Part shown: piece by piece, positions 33,376 through 42,600 of the stretch
Position numbering within the stretch: the stretch's first letter is position 1
Layout: each line of letters starts with the position of its first letter
Origin: Actinophytocola sp044466355
Lineage (GTDB): Bacteria; Actinomycetota; Actinomycetes; Mycobacteriales; Pseudonocardiaceae
Reading direction: 5' to 3'
Assembly (NCBI RefSeq): GCF_044466355.1
Contig: NZ_JBITMQ010000019.1
Coordinates: forward strand, 62,001 to 126,000
Length of the DNA stretch: 64,000 bases
Translations under genes and position numbers: made by a program
Notes under the pieces: generated by a model
Database searches by the model: none
The model's input: the letters and a program-made list of their open reading frames with translations, nothing else
Told to the model about the DNA's origin: nothing

Positions 33376-34383
33376 ATGCGCACAGCGGTGACCGGGTCGA
33401 TCGCGACCGACCACCAGATGGTGTTCCCCGGCCGGTTCACCACCGGCTTCCCGCCGGACCGCCCGGCGGGCACGACTCTGTCGATGGTGGTCGACTCCCT
33501 CGACGTCCGGCCGGGCGGCGACGCGGCGAACATCGCGTTCGGCCTCGGCGCGCTCGGGCACCGGCCGGCGCTGGTCGGCGCGGTCGGCACCGACTTCGGC
33601 GAGTACCGCGGCTGGCTGGAGCGCCACGGCGTGGACACGAGCTGGCTGCGGGTGTCGCTCACCAGGAGCACCGCACGCACGTTGTCCACAGTGGACGAGC
33701 ACGGCAACAGTATCGTGTCGCTGTATCCCGGCGCGCTCGCCGAGGCACACGCGATCGAGCTGAGCGCGGTGCCGGGGGTTGACCTCGTCATGATCGCGCC
33801 GGGCGACGCACGCGCGATGCTCGCGCACGCCGCCGAGTGCAGGCGGCTCGGGCAACGGGTGGCCGTCGACCCGGCGCCGCTGCACGGCACGCTCACCGGC
33901 GACCAGCTCAGGACCCTCGTGGACGGTGCGGACCACGTGTTCACGAACGGCCGGGACGCGGACGTCCTGCTCGACGCGGTGGGCTGGTCCCGCGCCGAAC
34001 TGCTCGCGCGGATCGGCACGTGGGTGGAGACCCTCGGCGCCGACGGCGTGCGCCTGGAGTCCTCCGGTGCCGCGCCGGTCATGGTCCCCGCCGTGCCGGA
34101 CCGCGTCGAGGTCGACCGGCAGGGCGTCGCGGACGCGTTCCGTGCCGGCTACCTGGCCGGGCTGGGCTGGCGCCTGCCCAGCCTGCGCGCCGCACAGGTC
34201 GGCTGCCTGCTCGCCGCGCTGGCGCTCGAGTCGCGTGGCGCCCAGGAGTACCGGTTCGACCCCGACATGTTCCTCAAGCGCCTCGACGAGGCGTACGGCC
34301 CCGACGCGGCCCTGGAGGTCGAGCACAAGCTCGAACCGGCGCGTCCGTCCGATGTGGACACGGCACGGAGGTATCACCGATGA
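33376..34383 (+). CDS. PfkB-family carbohydrate/nucleoside kinase
   Basis: A 335-residue ribokinase-like protein. It has GGDAANIAFGLGALGHRP (N-terminal PfkB signature), VDPAPLHG, and a C-terminal catalytic segment at residues 247-253 that reads DRQGVAD instead of DTxGAGD. The catalytic base Asp253 is kept but the anion-hole Gly-Ala-Gly is altered. The lid strand region includes TGFPPDRPAGTTLSMVV. GGAAGGAG is ideal before ATG 33376. Substrates of the family are adenosine, ribose, fructose and related sugars, and this one cannot be assigned. It is coupled by ATGA to the small zinc-ribbon ORF. Confidence 0.85.
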   Translation: MRTAVTGSIATDHQMVFPGRFTTGFPPDRPAGTTLSMVVDSLDVRPGGDAANIAFGLGALGHRPALVGAVGTDFGEYRGWLERHGVDTSWLRVSLTRSTARTLSTVDEHGNSIVSLYPGALAEAHAIELSAVPGVDLVMIAPGDARAMLAHAAECRRLGQRVAVDPAPLHGTLTGDQLRTLVDGADHVFTNGRDADVLLDAVGWSRAELLARIGTWVETLGADGVRLESSGAAPVMVPAVPDRVEVDRQGVADAFRAGYLAGLGWRLPSLRAAQVGCLLAALALESRGAQEYRFDPDMFLKRLDEAYGPDAALEVEHKLEPARPSDVDTARRYHR

Positions 34384-34538
34384 CCGGCTCGACGGGAAAG
34401 CGGCGGATCTGCCGCGGCTGCCTGATCAACTCGCTCGCCGGGGTGGCGTGGCAGATGTGGGGTGCCCGCCAGGGCTGGCCGAGGCTGACCCGGTGCAGGC
34501 GGTGCGCGCCGCCGCGCGCTGACCGGCCGGCGGCCTGA
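34380..34538 (+). CDS. 52-residue CxxC-CxxC putative zinc-ribbon protein
   Basis: A short frame whose ATG overlaps the kinase stop (ATGA). It encodes four cysteines in two CxxC knuckles (C11-x2-C14 and C39-x2-C42) separated by 24 residues including VAWQMWGARQGW, and ends Arg/Pro-rich. Coupling and the paired knuckles argue that it is translated, but its small size means it could be a chance ORF. Function unknown. A zinc-binding partner of the kinase is one guess. Confidence 0.45.
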   Translation: MTGSTGKRRICRGCLINSLAGVAWQMWGARQGWPRLTRCRRCAPPRADRPAA

Positions 34539-34550
34539 GTCCGTACCGCA

Positions 34551-35756
34551 TCACCTCGCTTTCGTCCGCTGTCCGACGACGTCATCGGTGCTCACCGGCT
34601 CGTCCCAGTCGATGCGGTGGCCGTACAGCCACCGCATACCGGACGCGCTCGGCTTGGCTAACCTGAGGATCAGCGGCAGCACGTGCCTCATCACCGGACC
34701 GAGCGACTTGCCGTCACCGTTGCGCTTTCCCTGTTTCACGACCCGTTCGACGCGGTCCCGGCGCAGTGCCTCGTAACGCGTGAACGCGGCGGGCACGTCC
34801 TCGACGTCCCGCAGGCACTTCCCGAGCGTCACCGCGTCCTCGATCGCCATCGACGCGCCCTGCCCGGAGGCGGGGGAGGTCGCGTGCGCGGCGTCGCCGA
34901 TGATCACCATGCGGCCGCGGTGCCACGTCGGGACCTTCGGGAAGTCGTAGGTGTTCCAGCCCGCGAAGATCTCCTCCGTAGCGTCGATCAGGTCGAGGGC
35001 CGGGCCGTCCTGCCCGCTGAAGAGGCCGTGCAGCGTCTCCCGCCACGGCACCCGAGCCAGCTCCTCGCGGGTCAGCTCGCGTGGCTGGCGCGGGTTCGCG
35101 AACCACCACACGTCTCCGGACGGGTGGACCACGTACGCGTAGAAGCAGTTCCGCCCGAACACCATGTGCATCCGGCCCGGTTCCGCGTCCAGGTCGAGGC
35201 CGCGTGCGTAGCCGCCCGCGTTGAGCAGCGGCACGTACCGGGGCGGTGGCGCCGCCGGGTCGATGATCGTCCTGGTCGTCGAGCGCAGGCCGTCGGCCCC
35301 GACGAGCAGGTCGCCGTGCGCGGTGGTGCCGTCGGAGAACGTGGCCGTGACGCCGTCCGCGGTCGGTGAGACCGACTCGAGGCGCTTGCCGTACTCGATC
35401 CGCACGCCCCGGCGCACCGCCTCGTCGCGCAGTGCCGTGTACAGCGCCGCCCTGGAGATGGTCTGCGTGACCGTGCCGTCGGGCAGCGCGTCACCGAAGT
35501 CGAACTCCGCGAACGGTCTGCCGCCCATTCCGATGGACATCGACGGGGTGTCGAAGCCGAGGTCGCGCACGAGCGTGTGGAGGTCGAGCACGCGCAGCGC
35601 CGCGAGCCCGTTGGTCGCGAGCGTCAGGAAGGCGCCGACGCCGTCCGCCGCCCGGTCGTAGGCCTCGTACACGGTCGCGTCGATGCCCGCCTTGCGCAGT
35701 GCCATTGCGGTGACCGGTCCGGCGATGCCGCCGCCGGCGATGAGTGCTACAGTCAT
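34551..35756 (-). CDS. FAD-dependent monooxygenase (UbiH/PHBH group)
   Basis: A 401-residue group A flavin monooxygenase. The Rossmann motif is VALIAGGGIAGPVTAMALRK, the mid motif is LLVGADGLRSTTR (DG motif), and the second FAD motif is IIGDAAHATSPASGQGASMA. It would hydroxylate an aromatic compound or inactivate a drug, using NAD(P)H and oxygen. It is divergent from a PadR regulator with only about 50 bp between them, the usual pairing of a detoxification enzyme and its repressor. ATG 35756 is chosen because the fold starts there. It lies within a palindrome and has no ribosome-binding site, so translation may be leaderless. Confidence 0.9.
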   Translation of the reverse strand: MTVALIAGGGIAGPVTAMALRKAGIDATVYEAYDRAADGVGAFLTLATNGLAALRVLDLHTLVRDLGFDTPSMSIGMGGRPFAEFDFGDALPDGTVTQTISRAALYTALRDEAVRRGVRIEYGKRLESVSPTADGVTATFSDGTTAHGDLLVGADGLRSTTRTIIDPAAPPPRYVPLLNAGGYARGLDLDAEPGRMHMVFGRNCFYAYVVHPSGDVWWFANPRQPRELTREELARVPWRETLHGLFSGQDGPALDLIDATEEIFAGWNTYDFPKVPTWHRGRMVIIGDAAHATSPASGQGASMAIEDAVTLGKCLRDVEDVPAAFTRYEALRRDRVERVVKQGKRNGDGKSLGPVMRHVLPLILRLAKPSASGMRWLYGHRIDWDEPVSTDDVVGQRTKAR

Positions 35757-35765
35757 GCCATGACT
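35751..35765. promoter_or_regulatory. PadR-type operator palindrome over the monooxygenase start
   Basis: AGTCATG-C-CATGACT is a perfect 7-bp inverted repeat, overlapping the monooxygenase start codon and 44 bp upstream of the padR GTG. Related half-sites TCATTT and ATGACTA lie just beyond. Self-regulating PadR repressors bind such symmetric sites in the shared intergenic region. Confidence 0.6.
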
Positions 35766-35808
35766 ATACATGAAATGACTAAGCAGGCAAGCACGGTACG
35801 GTCTGCGG

Positions 35809-36411
35809 GTGGCGAGGAGTACTCATCGACGGTCGCCGCTCGCGCTCGTGGTGCTGTCGTTGCTGGCGGAGGGGCCGATGCACCCGTACCGCATGCACGA
35901 GGTGATCAAGGAGCGCGGCAAGGACCGGGTCGCGAACGTGGCGCAGCGCAACAGCGTCTACCAGACGATCGACCGGTTGCAGCGGGCCGGGCTGATCACC
36001 GTGCTGGCGACGACGCGGGACGAGCGCAGGCCGGAGCGCACGGTCTACGCCATCACCCCCGACGGCTGGTTCGCCCTGCGCCAGTGGACCGGCGACATGA
36101 TCGCGAGCCCCGCGCGGGACTACCCGGAGTTCCCCGCGGCGCTGGCCTCGCTCATGGTGCTCACTCCCGAAGACGCCATCGCCCGCCTGGAACAGCGGTC
36201 CGCCGACCTCCGTGCGTCACTGGAGGAGGACAGGAAGGAGATGGCGGCCGTGCCGGACCTGCCCCGCCTGTTCCTGTTGGACGAGGAGTACTCGATCGCG
36301 GTCCGGGAGGCCGAGCTGCACTGGGTCGACGGCGTGCTCGACGCGCTGCGCTCCGGCGAGCTGACCTGGTCGGAGGAGTGGATCAGGTCCGTCGCCGAGA
36401 AGAACGCCTGA
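35809..36411 (+). CDS. PadR-family transcriptional regulator
   Basis: A 200-residue regulator. The N-terminal winged helix is SPLALVVLSLLAEGPMHPYRMHEVIKE, with VYQTIDRLQRAGLI as recognition helix and RTVYAITPDGW as wing. The C-terminal helical dimerisation domain is of the Vir_act_alpha_C type (LRASLEEDRKEMAAV). PadR proteins repress an adjacent efflux or detoxification gene until they bind a phenolic or drug ligand. The gene is divergent from the flavin monooxygenase and should control it. GTG start with no clear ribosome-binding site. Confidence 0.9.
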   Translation: MARSTHRRSPLALVVLSLLAEGPMHPYRMHEVIKERGKDRVANVAQRNSVYQTIDRLQRAGLITVLATTRDERRPERTVYAITPDGWFALRQWTGDMIASPARDYPEFPAALASLMVLTPEDAIARLEQRSADLRASLEEDRKEMAAVPDLPRLFLLDEEYSIAVREAELHWVDGVLDALRSGELTWSEEWIRSVAEKNA

Positions 36412-36416
36412 CCCGC

Positions 36417-37049
36417 TCAGGCGAGCATCGCGAGCAACATCACGCCGGTGCCCGCCGCCATCGTGGTCTGGCAGGCGGTCATGGCCGCGGGTGCGGTGAT
36501 CAGTGCGGGCAGCCCGGCGGGGCCGGCGGGCGACCGCCACCGCACGAGCACGACCGCCGACGCGAGGAAGTAGGCCGCCAGAACCCACCCGACGACAGGC
36601 AGCGCCAGCCCCGCCATGTCCGGCCCGAGCCCGCCTGGCAGCCACGGGGTGCCGCTGTGCCCGGCGTGCGGCATCGCCGTGAGCATGTACAGCATCGCGG
36701 CGGCGCCGAGGGCGTGGTGCAGGCCGTTGCCGTGCCAGCCGCCGTGCCAGGCGCCGTCCGTTTCCGTGCGCGCGGCGCCCCTGGCCTGCCACCAGGAGCC
36801 GGCGAACCACACGGTCAGCACCAGGAACACGGTCTGCCACGCGGCCATCGGGAGCGGTCCGCCCACCGGCGACGACATCGCGGCCATGCCCACGGCCATC
36901 AGCACGTGTGCCGTGTCGACGGCGCGGTGGCGGCCGGGATACGTCACGGGCGCCCTGGCCGCCGCGACCAGCCGGGCGACGCAGTAGCCCGCCACCGCGA
37001 CGAACGCCGCGGTGCCGAGCCAGCCGAGCGAGTCCCGCAGCCAGTCCAT
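36417..37049 (-). CDS. DUF5134 multi-pass membrane protein
   Basis: A 210-residue membrane protein with about six helices. Characteristic segments are RAVDTAHVLMAVGMAAM (Asp/His in helix 2), GLHHALGAAAMLYMLTAMPHAGHS and AAMTACQTTMAAGTGVMLLAML. The histidine and methionine pattern is that of the actinobacterial DUF5134 family, often linked to copper or metal handling, which is not proven. ATG 37049 is preferred for GAGGTGGG just upstream. ATG 37079 is also possible. It is convergent with padR and divergent from glnX. Confidence 0.8.
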   Translation of the reverse strand: MDWLRDSLGWLGTAAFVAVAGYCVARLVAAARAPVTYPGRHRAVDTAHVLMAVGMAAMSSPVGGPLPMAAWQTVFLVLTVWFAGSWWQARGAARTETDGAWHGGWHGNGLHHALGAAAMLYMLTAMPHAGHSGTPWLPGGLGPDMAGLALPVVGWVLAAYFLASAVVLVRWRSPAGPAGLPALITAPAAMTACQTTMAAGTGVMLLAMLA

Positions 37050-37247
37050 GACCCACCTCGGTTCGAGGTTGGCAGACATGGTCCACGCCCTGCCAGCACG
37101 CAACCGGGCGACGTTTCGTCACGCACGGTGCTCGTTCACTTGCTGTCACCACACGACGGTCGACGACGTCACCGTTTCGGTGGCCGCGCAGGTCGTCGCT
37201 GCACTAAGTTCGTCTGCGAACGAGGTCACAGTTGGGGCGAGGGGGGC

Positions 37248-37286
37248 ATGGACATCGTGAGTGGTCCCGTGGATCACCGATGGTGA
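37248..37286 (+). CDS. 12-codon leader peptide upstream of glnX
   Basis: ATG 37248 is preceded by GGCGAGGGGGGC, the only strong ribosome-binding site in this leader. It encodes MDIVSGPVDHRW and stops at TGA 37284-37286. The glnX ATG (37280) lies inside the last codons and has no ribosome-binding site of its own. This layout fits translational coupling: ribosomes finishing the leader reinitiate on glnX. Expression is inferred from sequence only. Confidence 0.45.
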   Translation: MDIVSGPVDHRW

Positions 37287-38641
37287 CCACCACCCCGGTC
37301 GGCGAGGAGTCGACGGCGCCGGGCGCCCGGCGGGTGCTCAGCCTGCCAGCGACCGCGGTCCGCAGTGTCCGCAAGTCGGCGGCGAGCACCCCGGGCAGGT
37401 TGTTCCTGATCGGCGTTTCCCTCGCGCTTCTCGCCGTGCTGACCGGGGCGTTCGGCGCGATCGAGATCCAGAGGAAACAGAACACGATCGACAACCTGAT
37501 CGCGCACCGCGAACCGGTGGCCGCCGCGTCGCAGCAGATCTACCGGTCGCTGTCCGACGCCGACGCCACCGCGGCCAGCGCCTTCCTCGCGGGCGGCACC
37601 ATCCCGGCCGAGCTGCGCGAGCGGTACGACATGGACATCGCGACGGCCGGGGCGAACCTCGCGAAGGCGTCCGCGGACGTCGGCGGGGTGCCGGACGCCG
37701 AGGCGCAGGTCAACGTCCTGTCCCAGCAGCTGCCGGTCTACACCGGTCTGGTCGAGACCGCCCGTGCCTACAACCGGCAGGGCTTCCCGGCCGGTGCGGC
37801 CTACCTGCGCGAGGCGTCCGGCCTGATGCGCGCGAAGCTCCTGCCTGCCGCGCAGCGCCTGTACGAGATCGACTTCGAACGGCTCGCCGGCGAACAGGAC
37901 TCGGCGAGCTCGGTCCCGTGGTTCTCGCTCGCGCTGGTGATCGTGCTGCTCGGGGCGCTGATCGTCGCGCAGCGGTACCTGACACGGCGGACGAACCGGC
38001 TGCTCAACGTCGGGCTCGTCGTCGCGACCGGCGCGGTGGTCCTCACGCTCGTCTGGGGCACGGCCGCGCTGCTGATCGAGTCGTCGCGGGTGTCGGCGGG
38101 CCACGACCATGGCAGCAAACAGGTCGAGGTGATCGTCCAGGCCAGGATCGTGGCGCTCAAGATGCGCGCGAACGAGACGCTGACGCTCGTCGCGCGCGGC
38201 GACGGCGGCGAGTACGAGGCCGAGTTCACGAAGCTGGCGGAGGAGATCAGCGGCGATGGCGACCGCAACCTGCTGAACCAGGCGCGGGGGCTGGCCGAGG
38301 ACCAGGAGACACAGAACCTGATCGACGCCGCGCAGAAGGACGCCGACGACTGGCTCGCCGCGCACCAGCGGGTACGCGAGCTCGACGACGGCGGCTCCTA
38401 CCAGGAGGCGGTGTCGCTCGCGATCAGCACGGCGGCCGACGACAGCGCGGCCGCCATGTTCACCCAGCTCGACGACAACCTGATGAAGGCGTTGCGCAAC
38501 GGCAGGGTGCACTTCGCCGAGGAGACCAGCGCGGCGTGCAAGGTGATGACCGGGCTCGCGCCGGGTGTCGCGGTGCTGGCCCTGGTGGCGGCGGCGGGAG
38601 TGACAATGGGAATCAGGGACCGACTGCAGGAGTACCGGTGA
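37280..38641 (+). CDS. glnX: GlnX-like membrane protein of the GlnH-PknG sensing system
   Basis: A 453-residue membrane protein. It has a short cytoplasmic N-terminus, helix 1 at about 40-60 (LFLIGVSLALLAVLTGAFGA), a large extracytoplasmic helical domain, helices near 208-226 and 240-262, a second external domain, and a C-terminal helix. Gene order glnX-glnH-pknG is that of mycobacteria and corynebacteria, where GlnH binds Asp/Glu/Gln outside the membrane and GlnX passes the signal to the kinase PknG. The stop overlaps glnH (GTGA). Identification rests mainly on this order and topology. Start as discussed for the leader peptide. Confidence 0.8.
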   Translation: MVTTTPVGEESTAPGARRVLSLPATAVRSVRKSAASTPGRLFLIGVSLALLAVLTGAFGAIEIQRKQNTIDNLIAHREPVAAASQQIYRSLSDADATAASAFLAGGTIPAELRERYDMDIATAGANLAKASADVGGVPDAEAQVNVLSQQLPVYTGLVETARAYNRQGFPAGAAYLREASGLMRAKLLPAAQRLYEIDFERLAGEQDSASSVPWFSLALVIVLLGALIVAQRYLTRRTNRLLNVGLVVATGAVVLTLVWGTAALLIESSRVSAGHDHGSKQVEVIVQARIVALKMRANETLTLVARGDGGEYEAEFTKLAEEISGDGDRNLLNQARGLAEDQETQNLIDAAQKDADDWLAAHQRVRELDDGGSYQEAVSLAISTAADDSAAAMFTQLDDNLMKALRNGRVHFAEETSAACKVMTGLAPGVAVLALVAAAGVTMGIRDRLQEYR

Positions 38642-39624
38642 GGGCTGTACGAGCGAGCCTCGTCTTCGTGGCACTGCTGCTCGCCGTGTCCGCGTGCGCG
38701 GGCGACGGGCGGCCGGTCGACCTCGCCAACGTCACGTCCGTGGAACGGCCGACACCGGTCGGCGCCGAGGAGAACCCGCCCGCGTCGTCCGGCACCTCCG
38801 CGCCCGCGCCCGACTGCGACCCCAAGGCGAGCTTCCGCCCGGACGGCGCGCTGCCGCCCGCCGGTCAGATGCCGCCACGCACCACGATGAGGGCCATCCA
38901 GGATCGGGGCCAGCTGATCGCGGGCGTCGACCAGAACACGTTCCTCTTCGGTTTCCGCAACCCGACGACGAACGCGCTCGAGGGTTTCGACATCGACATC
39001 GTCCGCCAGATCGCGAAGGCGATCTTCGGCGACCCGAACAAGGTGCAGTTCAAGGTCGTCACGTCCGCCGGGCGCATCAAGGCGTTGCAGGAGGGCGACG
39101 TGGACGTCGTCGTCCGCACGATGACCGCGACCTGCGAACGGTGGAAGGACATCAACTTCTCCGCCATCTACTACACGGCGGGGCAGCGCCTGCTCGTCGA
39201 CCGCGGGTCGGAGGTCACGAGCCTCGACCAGCTCGGCGGGCAGAAGGTGTGCGCGGCCAAGGGCTCCACGTCCATCAAGACCATCGCCGCCAACCCGGCC
39301 AAGCTGATCCCGGTGCAGGTCGACAACTGGTCGGACTGCCTGATCATGCTGCAGCAGGGCCAGGTCGCGGCCGTGTCGACGGACGACACGATCCTCGCGG
39401 GCATGGTCGCGCAGGACCCGAACCTGACGATGGCGGGTCCGCGGTTCACCGAGGAGCCCTACGGCATCGGCATCCCGAAGGCGAACGTGGACATGGTGAA
39501 GTTCGTCAACGGCGTGCTGGTCAAGACCATCAACGACGGCACGTGGGCGAAGAGCTACGACAAGTGGCTCGGCCAGACAGGCGGGTCCCGTCCCGCGCCG
39601 CCGACGCCGGTGTACCGGGACTAG
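38638..39624 (+). CDS. glnH: GlnH amino-acid-binding lipoprotein
   Basis: A 328-residue lipoprotein. The lipobox LAVSACAG places the lipidated Cys near residue 20, followed by a Pro/Ser linker. The solute-binding fold (family 3) then begins TMRAIQDRGQLIAGVDQNTFLFGFRNP. LEGFDIDIVRQIAKAIFGD and GRIKALQEGDVDVVVRTMT are standard for polar amino-acid binding proteins. No ABC permease or ATPase is adjacent, so it is a sensor rather than a transport component, as in mycobacteria. GTG start overlapping glnX. Confidence 0.9.
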   Translation: MRAVRASLVFVALLLAVSACAGDGRPVDLANVTSVERPTPVGAEENPPASSGTSAPAPDCDPKASFRPDGALPPAGQMPPRTTMRAIQDRGQLIAGVDQNTFLFGFRNPTTNALEGFDIDIVRQIAKAIFGDPNKVQFKVVTSAGRIKALQEGDVDVVVRTMTATCERWKDINFSAIYYTAGQRLLVDRGSEVTSLDQLGGQKVCAAKGSTSIKTIAANPAKLIPVQVDNWSDCLIMLQQGQVAAVSTDDTILAGMVAQDPNLTMAGPRFTEEPYGIGIPKANVDMVKFVNGVLVKTINDGTWAKSYDKWLGQTGGSRPAPPTPVYRD

Positions 39625-39634
39625 GGGGTTGGTG

Positions 39635-42600
39635 ATGGCGCTGTCGTGTCCCCGTCCCGGCTGCTCCGGCGAGGTCGTGAACGGCAACTGTCAGGAGTGC
39701 GGCATCGCGGTCGCCGAGACACCGGAACAGGCCGCGGCCCGCCTACGGCAGGAGGCGGAGGAGCGTGCGGCCCGCCTGCCCCACCGCGGCGGCGAGGCCG
39801 GCACCGGCTGGTTCGCGTCTCCGGACACGCTCGACGGCGAGCCGCCACGTGGCCGCGGCGCACACCGCAGGTCCGACGACGCCCCGGCCTCGCCGCCGGG
39901 TGGTGCGCGGCCGGGGATGGGGCAGCAGGGCGGTGCCCAGCCGGGGCGCGCGAACGCCGGACCGGCGACGGGTTCTCAGCCCGGGCCAGGCCATGGCCGG
40001 GCACCGGGGCCGCACCCGGGTTGGGGGCAGCCGGGACCGGGCCAGGGCGGGCCGCAGCAGGTGCGACCCGCGACCGGTTCCCAGCCCGCGGCCGGGTGGG
40101 CGCCGCAGACAGGTACTGGCTCGCAGCCCGGGGTTGGGCAGCCGCAGGGCGGCACCGGGTGGGCCACCGGCCCACGGACACAGACGCCACCCGGTGGGTG
40201 GGCCGCGCCCGGGCGACCGGCGACCGGCCCGCAGCCTGCCGGACCGCCGTCGCCGGGCCCGCAGTCCGTCGGGCAGGCTTCCGCCGGGTACGCGCGGCCC
40301 GGCACCGGGGCCCGGCCCGCGCCGCAGCCCGGCATGCAGTGGGCGCAGGGCGTTCCCGTCCCCAACGTGGCGCCTCGGCAGCCGGGGGTTCGGCCCGCGA
40401 CCGCGTTGGCCCCGGACGAGCCGTTGCCCACCAGCGTGCTCGACGAAACACCCGTCACGCACAGCGTCGAGCCGCCGCCCAAGCACCCCGACTCGCCGCA
40501 GCCCACGCGGGGGGACAGCCCGATCAGCACCGGGTCCAGTTCGTTCCCCGGCACCGGGCGGCGCACGTCGTCGCGGACGACCGGGCGCGGGCGGCTCGGT
40601 GCCGGGCTGGTCGAGGTGCCCGTGGTGCCGGTCAAGGACCCGGCCTCGGCCGTCCTGACCGATCCGGCCGTTTCCGAGAACAAGCGTTTCTGCAGCAACT
40701 GCGGCGCCGAGGTCGGCCGCGCCAAGGACGGCCAGCCCGGGGTGACCGAGGGCGAGTGCGCCACCTGCGGCACCTACTTCAACTTCCGGCCACGGCTGTT
40801 CCGCGGCGACCTCGTCGCCGGCCAGTACGAGGTGCTCGGCTGCCTCGCCTACGGCGGGCTGGGGTGGATCTACCTCGCCAAGGACCACAACGTCAGCGAC
40901 CGGTGGGTCGTGCTCAAGGGCATGATCGACACCGGCGACGCCACGTCGATGGCGTCCGCCGTCGCCGAGCGGCGGTTCCTCGCCGAGGTCGAGCACCCGA
41001 ACGTCGTCCGGATCTACAACTTCGTCCAGCACCCCGACCCGAAGACGGGGAACCTGGTCGGGTACATCGTGATGGAGTACGTCGGCGGGCAGTCCCTGCG
41101 GCAGCTCGCCCTCGAACACCACCGCGAGACCGGCAAGGCCGAACCGCTGCCGATCGGGCAGGTCATCGCGTACGGGCTGGAGATCCTGCCCGCCATCGGG
41201 TACCTGCACAGCGTCGACATGCTGTACTGCGACCTCAAGCCGGACAACGTGATCCAGTCCGGAGAGCAGCTCAAGCTGATCGACCTCGGTGCGGTGCGGC
41301 AGACCGACGACTACGAGTCGCCGCTGTTCTTCACGCTCGGGTACTCGGCGCCGGAGCTGGCCACCGAGGGCGCCTCGGTCGCGAGCGACATCTACACCGT
41401 CGGGCGGACGCTCGCGGTCCTGTCCATCGAGTTCGCCGGGTACACGACCCGCCACAAGTACACGCTGCCCGGCCCCGACGAGGAGCCGCTCTTCGCGCTC
41501 TTCGGGTCCTACTACCGGGTGCTCAAGCGCGCCACGCACAAGGACCCGCAGCAGCGGTTCGCCTCCGCTGAGGACATGGCCGACCAGCTGACCGGCGTGC
41601 TGCGCGAGGTGATGGCGCTCGGCACCGGCAGGCCGCGGCCCAGCATGTCGAACGTGTTCGCCCTCGAGACCCGCACCTTCGGGTCGGGCATGGTCGTCGG
41701 GGAGCACGGCACGCTGCCGTCCCCGGACCCGCTCGAGGTCGCCTCGATCATGCCGCTGCCCATGGTCGACACCCACGACCACGCCGCCAGCACCCTCGCC
41801 AGCGTCACCGCGAACGAACCCGCCGAGATGCTGGCGGCCCTGCAGTCGGCGCCGCAGGACTCCATCGAGGTGCGGCTGCGGATGGTGCGCGCACGGCTCG
41901 AACTCGGCGACCTGCGTGCCGCCCAGGGCGAGCTGGAAGCCGCGCGCCGCCTGGCCACCGACCCCGCCGACTGGCGTCCGGACTGGTACCAGGGCCTCAT
42001 CGCGATCGCGACCCGCAGGCCGGCGGACGCGGCCGCCTCCTTCGAACGGGTCTACGACGCCGTGCCCGGTGAGATCCCGCCGAAGCTGGCGCTCGCGGTC
42101 AGCGCCGAGTACGCGGGCAACTACTTCCAGGCCGCGCGGTACTACGAGCTCGTCTGGCGCACCGACCGCACCTGGGTGAGCGCGGCGTTCGGCCTCGCCC
42201 GCGTCTACCTGGCGCAGGGGGCACGAGCCGGTGCGATCGAGGTGCTCGAAGCGGTCCCCGACACCTCCAGCCACCACGTCGCCGCGCAGGTCGCCGCCAT
42301 CAAGATCAAGACCCGCGGGGGCGATGCGGCACGGTTGACCGAACAGGACCTCCACGACGCGGCCCGCCGCCTGGAACGCCTGTCCCTGGACGCCGAACGC
42401 GCGACCACGCTGTCCGCCGAGGTCCTGGAGGCCGCCCACTCGTGGGTCCGCGCCGGTCGCCCCGGCTCGTCGGGCGAGTCCGCGAACCGGGTGGTGCTGG
42501 GCTGCAGACTGACCGAACGCGACCTGCGCTTCGGGCTGGAACGCTGCTACCGCTCCCTGGCCCGCCTGGCCGGTGACCAGGAACGACGCTACGAACTCGT

